Shown here: piece after piece, positions 60,177-64,000 of the stretch
Layout of the letters: the number at the start of each line of letters is the position of its first letter
Numbering within the stretch: position 1 is the first letter of the stretch
Source of the DNA: JAVBJN01 sp031546985
GTDB lineage: Bacteria > Bacteroidota > Bacteroidia > Chitinophagales > Chitinophagaceae
Length of the DNA stretch: 64,000 nucleotides
Assembly: GCA_031546985.1 (NCBI GenBank)
Contig: JAVBJN010000026.1
Location: 1-64,000, forward strand
Direction of reading: 5' to 3'
Notes under the pieces: model-generated
The model's database searches: none
What the model was told of the DNA's origin: nothing
What the model saw: only the letters and a program-made list of their open reading frames with translations
Translations under genes and position numbers: made by a program

Positions 60177-61805
60177 ATGAATCAAAGAAGAATCCAATCA
60201 TTGCTGCTGTTTGCTTCTGTGCTAAGCTTTTCTGCTTTTTCTGTAAGCGCACAACAGAAAAAAACACACCCCAAGAAACCCAATATCATCATGGTTATTT
60301 CAGATGATACGGGCTGGGGCGACCTGGGGGTGTACGGCGGCGGGGTAGGCCGGGGTATGCCCACACCCAACCTCGACCGTATGGCCAAAGAAGGCATGCA
60401 GTTCTGGAATTTCTACGGACAACCCAGTTGCACACCGGGCCGGGCCGCTATGATAACGGGCCGTACGCCCAACCGCAGCGGTATGACTACCGTGGCTTTC
60501 CAGGGCCAGGGTGGCGGGTTGCCTGCGCCGGAATGGACGCTGGCATCGGTGCTGAAACAAGCCAATTACAAAACCTATTTCTCCGGCAAATGGCATTTGG
60601 GCGAAGCCGACTATGCGATGCCTATTGCACATGGTTTTGATAAAATGCAGAACGTGGTACTCTATCACTTAAATGCCTACACCTACGCTTTCCAGTCGTG
60701 GAACCCCGATATGTCGCCTGAGATGCTCACGTTCTTTAAAAAAGTAACCACCGGTATACTCGAAGGTGAAGCGGGCGGAAAAGCGCGCGAGGTAAGCAAG
60801 GTAACAGAAGAAAATATCGCAGAGCTGGATATGCAGATGACCGAAAACGTGCTGAAGCAAATGGAAGCCTATTCTAAAGACTCAGGCCCGTTCTTCATGT
60901 GCGTCAACTTTGCCAAAAACCACCAGCCTAATCTGCCCTCTAAACAGTTTAAAGGGAAGTCTCCGGGCAAGAGCAAATATGCCGATTGCGTGGTGGAGAT
61001 GGATTACAACGTAGGCCGTATTATGGATAAGATACGCGAACTCAAACTGTCCGAAAACACACTGGTAATCTATACCGTAGATAATGGCGCCTGGCAGGAT
61101 GTGCATCCCGATGCCGGTTATACACCTTTCAGAGGCTCCAAAGGTACCGACCGCGAAGGTGGCAGCCGTGTGCCTGCAATAGCCTGGTGGCCCGGCCAGA
61201 TAGCCGCTGGTAGCGATAACCACGATATTGTAGGTGGGTTAGACCTGATGGCTACATTTGCCAGCCTTGCGGGTATTACATTGCCTACCAAAGACCGCGA
61301 AGGGAAACCGATGATATTTGACAGCTACGACATGTCCAATGTCCTGTTTAACGAAGGTAAACCCCTGCGCAACAAATGGTTTTATTTCACAGAATCAGAA
61401 CTGTCGCCCGGCGCTGTAAGGGTAGACCATTTTAAAGCGGTATTCAATACCCGTGGCGATAACGGGGCACTTGCAGGTAGCGATATGCCAGGGCAGCAAC
61501 TGGGCTGGCGCGGTAATGAAAGCTATGTGGCTACAGTGCCCGCTATTTATGACCTGTGGCAGGACCCGCAGGAGCGCTATGATCTTTTTATGAACAGCTT
61601 TACCGAAAAAACATGGACGCTGCCCATCTTTAACAAAGCAATACAGGATCTGATGAAAACTTATATCCAGTATCCGCCCAGACCATTGCAGGGCGAAACG
61701 TATACCGGCTCAATGGATATCAACAAGTTCAGAACTATCCAGGAGGCCAAGAAAATGATGGAACAAAAAGGAGTGACTTTGCCAGAGCTGGGTAACGAAA
61801 AATAA
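60177..61805 (+). CDS. Exported type I arylsulfatase
   Basis: This 542-residue protein has a signal peptide (about residues 1-26, ending SVSAQ). Sulfatase blocks are PNIIMVISDDTGWGDLGVYG (metal-binding Asp43-Asp44), active site PSCTPGRAAMITGR with the formylglycine precursor Cys85, FSGKWHLGE, TLVIYTVDNGAW and GGSRVPAIAWWPG. Like the sulfatase at 35 kb its motif is C-T-P-G-R, with Gly in place of the usual Ser, so both belong to the same subclass. It desulfates a polymer or small ester in the periplasm or outside the cell. No maturase is encoded nearby. A strong terminator follows. Confidence 0.93.
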   Translation: MNQRRIQSLLLFASVLSFSAFSVSAQQKKTHPKKPNIIMVISDDTGWGDLGVYGGGVGRGMPTPNLDRMAKEGMQFWNFYGQPSCTPGRAAMITGRTPNRSGMTTVAFQGQGGGLPAPEWTLASVLKQANYKTYFSGKWHLGEADYAMPIAHGFDKMQNVVLYHLNAYTYAFQSWNPDMSPEMLTFFKKVTTGILEGEAGGKAREVSKVTEENIAELDMQMTENVLKQMEAYSKDSGPFFMCVNFAKNHQPNLPSKQFKGKSPGKSKYADCVVEMDYNVGRIMDKIRELKLSENTLVIYTVDNGAWQDVHPDAGYTPFRGSKGTDREGGSRVPAIAWWPGQIAAGSDNHDIVGGLDLMATFASLAGITLPTKDREGKPMIFDSYDMSNVLFNEGKPLRNKWFYFTESELSPGAVRVDHFKAVFNTRGDNGALAGSDMPGQQLGWRGNESYVATVPAIYDLWQDPQERYDLFMNSFTEKTWTLPIFNKAIQDLMKTYIQYPPRPLQGETYTGSMDINKFRTIQEAKKMMEQKGVTLPELGNEK

Positions 61806-61833
61806 CCCCCGGCAAGTGTTAGGATACCTTTAG

Positions 61834-61873
61834 CTAAAAGCCCAATGCTATATAAGCATTGGGCTTTTAGTTT
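61834..61873 (+). terminator. Terminator after the second arylsulfatase
   Basis: CTAAAAGCCCAATGC pairs perfectly (15 bp) with GCATTGGGCTTTTAG around TATATAA, followed by TTTGG. Confidence 0.85.
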
Positions 61874-61965
61874 GGATAAAAAGCCACATACCATTTGGCT
61901 TGCTTAATCGCATTTACATTCCTGTAAGCTGAATTCTGGAAAAGGGAAGAAAAATGTTCGATTCG

Positions 61966-61989
61966 GCCTAAAAAATGTCTCAGAAGGGT
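61966..61989 (-). repeat. 17-bp repeat TGAGACATTTTTTAGGC, copy 3 (inverted)
   Basis: On the plus strand this reads GCCTAAAAAATGTCTCA (61966-61982), the exact reverse complement of the two copies near 51 kb; the flank on the TGAG side reads CACCCTTC on minus. It lies in the gap between the sulfatase terminator and the S74 gene. Confidence 0.7.
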
Positions 61990-62168
61990 GACGCTCCATA
62001 ACGGCCTATTTTAATTTTACAGCTGCGCTGATATGTGTAGGTAATTTATAATGTATATTCGTGTATAAGGCACATCAGGTTCTTTCACCATTTCTTACGC
62101 ACTGCCTGGTCACTATGTGCACACACTTTTCAGTTCAAAGTATTTTATTGTTAATAATATATATACCT

Positions 62169-63662
62169 ATGAGAAAGAACGTTTTTTTATCCCTGCTGTT
62201 TATGGGAGCTGTTTTGTCTGCTGCGGCACAGACTAAAATTGGTGGTACCCCTGGGGCGGCCAATGCTAATGCTTACTTGCAGCTGGGCGATGCTACCGGC
62301 GCAACCAAAGGCTTATTGTTATCCAATGTTGCACTTACCGCGACCAACCTGGCAAGCCCGCTGGGAGCACATGTGCCGGGCATGTATGTGTACAACACCG
62401 CAACCGTGGGTGCCGGTATCACAGCTGTATCGCCAGGTATATATTACAATGATGGTTCCAGCTGGATACGTTTACGGGGCGATGAACTTACTTCCTTTAC
62501 CTATGGCACCGGTGCGCCTGCCGCTACATGTAATGCAGGCACCAAAAACACCCTGTATACCGATACGGCAGATGTGAGCCCTACGCTTGGCTCGCAATGG
62601 GTGTGTGATGGCACCGCCTGGAATATTTACATTGCTCCATCCAGCACAGAATGGTATACCAGTAATACCTCCAATGACGCGGGAGGAGATAAATTATCCG
62701 GCATCTGGAGAAGAGGCCGTGTGGGTATAGGAGATGCGACATTTACACCTAAATCGGGGTTACACATCCGGTCTTCTGATGTAAATACAAATGATGTAAG
62801 ATTGGATGGACTAAATGATGGGGTTAATATATTGGTTAACCGGGAAAATGGAGCGACCGGGGGCTCAAACTTAGCCTATAGTAATGCCATAGGAACCTTG
62901 AAGTTTTCTGGTATGACAGGTGGAACGGTTCAGGCACTGTCAGAAATAGGAAGTACATACAAGGGGAATGGTACCACGTTCTTTTCCGATCTGCTTTTTA
63001 AAACCACTGGTCTACCGCGCATGTATATTGATTCGCTGGGCAGAGTAGGTCTCAATACAACTACACCAGCAGCACTATTGCATTTACGTGGCGGTTTTTT
63101 GATGAATGCTACAGGCACCTCTTATACGGGAATCATTTTTGATGGTACTGCTTCTACGGATGGCGTAGAAATAAGTCCCAATTATATAGCTGTTCAAAGA
63201 GCAGGAGGAACTACCAATCTGTTTCTGACCAAACAGGCTGGCGCAACCGGAACACTTGCTGAATTTAGAATCGGAGGAGCGCTGGTGGGTAGCATTATTA
63301 CTAATGGCACCACCACTAGTTTTAATACAACCAGCGATGAACGGCTTAAAGAAAATATTGTAAGTACTGCTTACGGCCTTAGCGATGTGATGAAACTGAA
63401 AGTGTACAATTATCATTACAAAACGGATAAGAGCCAAACCCAAAGCACAGGGTTCCTGGCGCAGGAATTATATAAAATATATCCTCAGGCCGTAACCGTG
63501 GGCGGGGAAAATGAAAAAACAGATCCATGGCAGGTAGATTACAGCAAACTTACACCTGTGTTGGTAAAAGCAATCCAGGATCAGCAAGCACAGATTGACG
63601 CACAGCAAAAGCAAATCAACAACCTGTTGTTGGAAGTGAAAGCGCTTAAGGGGCAGAAGTAA
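62169..63662 (+). CDS. Secreted tail-fibre-like protein with C-terminal S74 chaperone domain
   Basis: This protein of about 497 residues starts with a signal peptide (MRKNVFLSLLFMGAVLSAAAQ). The frame opens at 62061, but this Met is the natural start. The middle is Gly/Thr/Asn-rich and beta-like (VYNTATVGAGITAVSPGIYY and similar), as in fibre stalks. The C-terminus carries the peptidase S74 / intramolecular chaperone domain (SDERLKENIVSTAYGL...VDYSKLTPVLVKAIQDQ), followed by a coiled coil (AQQKQINNLLLEVKALK). These domains assemble trimeric fibres and can cleave themselves. Secreted, non-phage versions are common in Bacteroidota and probably act as surface adhesins. Confidence 0.88.
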   Translation: MRKNVFLSLLFMGAVLSAAAQTKIGGTPGAANANAYLQLGDATGATKGLLLSNVALTATNLASPLGAHVPGMYVYNTATVGAGITAVSPGIYYNDGSSWIRLRGDELTSFTYGTGAPAATCNAGTKNTLYTDTADVSPTLGSQWVCDGTAWNIYIAPSSTEWYTSNTSNDAGGDKLSGIWRRGRVGIGDATFTPKSGLHIRSSDVNTNDVRLDGLNDGVNILVNRENGATGGSNLAYSNAIGTLKFSGMTGGTVQALSEIGSTYKGNGTTFFSDLLFKTTGLPRMYIDSLGRVGLNTTTPAALLHLRGGFLMNATGTSYTGIIFDGTASTDGVEISPNYIAVQRAGGTTNLFLTKQAGATGTLAEFRIGGALVGSIITNGTTTSFNTTSDERLKENIVSTAYGLSDVMKLKVYNYHYKTDKSQTQSTGFLAQELYKIYPQAVTVGGENEKTDPWQVDYSKLTPVLVKAIQDQQAQIDAQQKQINNLLLEVKALKGQK

Positions 63663-63739
63663 CGAAGATGGGAGCCGGAGTGTACACAACCGGACCAACT
63701 GGTTATGCCATTTCTTACATCACTTCTAAAATTTACAGT

Positions 63740-64000
63740 ATGAACATGCTTTCCTTTCAACGAATAAAACAATGGGGCGCTTTGCTGGCATTACTGGGCT
63801 GTAGCAGTATAGCGCGGGCTCAAAGCGACACCATTTACATTAACGGGCCCTATTATGTAGCGGCCGGGGCTTCTGAGCAGTGGTACGCACCTGTTGTAAT
63901 GGGGCCATTAGCAGAATTATATATCGAAGACGGCGCTGAAATCCTGTTTTACGGGGCCAGCTTTAAGTTGGAACCAGGCGCTAAGATATACGGAGCCGAT
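63740..64000 (+). CDS. Secreted protein, 5' part only
   Basis: From the ATG at 63740, 87 codons run to the window edge without a stop. The N-terminus is a signal peptide (MNMLSFQRIKQWGALLALLGC, then SSIARAQ). The mature part (DTIYINGPYYVAAGASEQWY, LYIEDGAEILFYGASFKLEPG) is rich in short Tyr/Gly strands and could be the first turns of a beta-helix or a T9SS surface protein. The gene is 77 bases downstream of the S74 fibre gene on the same strand and may be co-transcribed with it. Its type cannot be settled because most of it lies outside. Confidence 0.7.
   Translation, partial: MNMLSFQRIKQWGALLALLGCSSIARAQSDTIYINGPYYVAAGASEQWYAPVVMGPLAELYIEDGAEILFYGASFKLEPGAKIYGAD

Noticed and set aside
50983..61989. 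A composite transposon bounded by the 17-bp repeats at 51 and 62 kb
   Set aside because: The 11-kb interval contains ordinary, well-composed genes and a tRNA, and no transposase; the repeats are more likely separate scars.

Overview
The window comes from a member of the Bacteroidota, most likely the Chitinophagaceae. The evidence is four secreted proteins with signal peptides and type IX secretion (T9SS) style C-terminal sorting domains, an OMP_b-brl_3 family TonB-dependent receptor, single-RRM RNA-binding proteins, DUF4407 and DUF1569 proteins, repeated TAnnTTTG promoter elements a few bases upstream of start codons, and few Shine-Dalgarno sequences. There is no rRNA, CRISPR array or intact transposase. 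The genes look chromosomal.

Layout. 0-6 kb: the 5' part of tex, csaA, three envelope proteins of unknown role, a tRNA m6A methyltransferase (trmN6) and a lysine/alanine-dehydrogenase-like enzyme. 6-13 kb: an ABC half-exporter, a possible structured RNA, a CsgG/LpoB-like protein, two steps of tyrosine catabolism (hmgA, hppD) and an L,D-transpeptidase. 13-22 kb: a large T9SS cargo, then a tightly coupled three-gene unit (RsbQ-like alpha/beta hydrolase, hybrid histidine kinase, Hpt protein). 22-30 kb: a CE1-like esterase, two RRM proteins, a fatty-acid desaturase, a small lysine-rich protein behind a structured leader, pepD, an XRE regulator and a T9SS cargo. 30-35 kb: a cluster reading response regulator, sensor kinase, outer-membrane receptor, EamA protein. 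35-40 kb: an arylsulfatase, a double SRPBCC protein, sanA-like and small membrane proteins, and a J-domain/KTSC protein. 40-49 kb: two small exported proteins, an RND efflux operon (periplasmic adaptor, HAE1 pump, outer-membrane factor) and a DUF4407 protein. 49-64 kb: T9SS cargos, a low-GC DUF1569 gene, tRNA-Leu, a 1655-residue MACPF protein, an orphan NarL-type regulator, a second arylsulfatase, an S74 tail-fibre-like secreted protein and the start of another secreted protein.

The most unusual gene is the 1655-residue protein at 52.5-57.5 kb. It has an N-terminal MACPF signature, a long helical middle with a hydrophobic glycine-rich hairpin resembling alpha-pore-forming or Tc-toxin helices, and a C-terminal region resembling P47/OrfX-type TULIP proteins. 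It has no signal peptide. The second is the translationally coupled RsbQ/hybrid-kinase/Hpt unit, which suggests a small molecule sensed by a hydrolase and relayed through a phosphorelay.

The intergenic regions carry several repeat classes: a TGAGC...GTCGAAG element, a GTCATGCTGC palindromic element, degenerate short-word arrays, a 21-bp minisatellite, and a 17-bp sequence present three times. All identifications come from reading motifs; no database search was possible.
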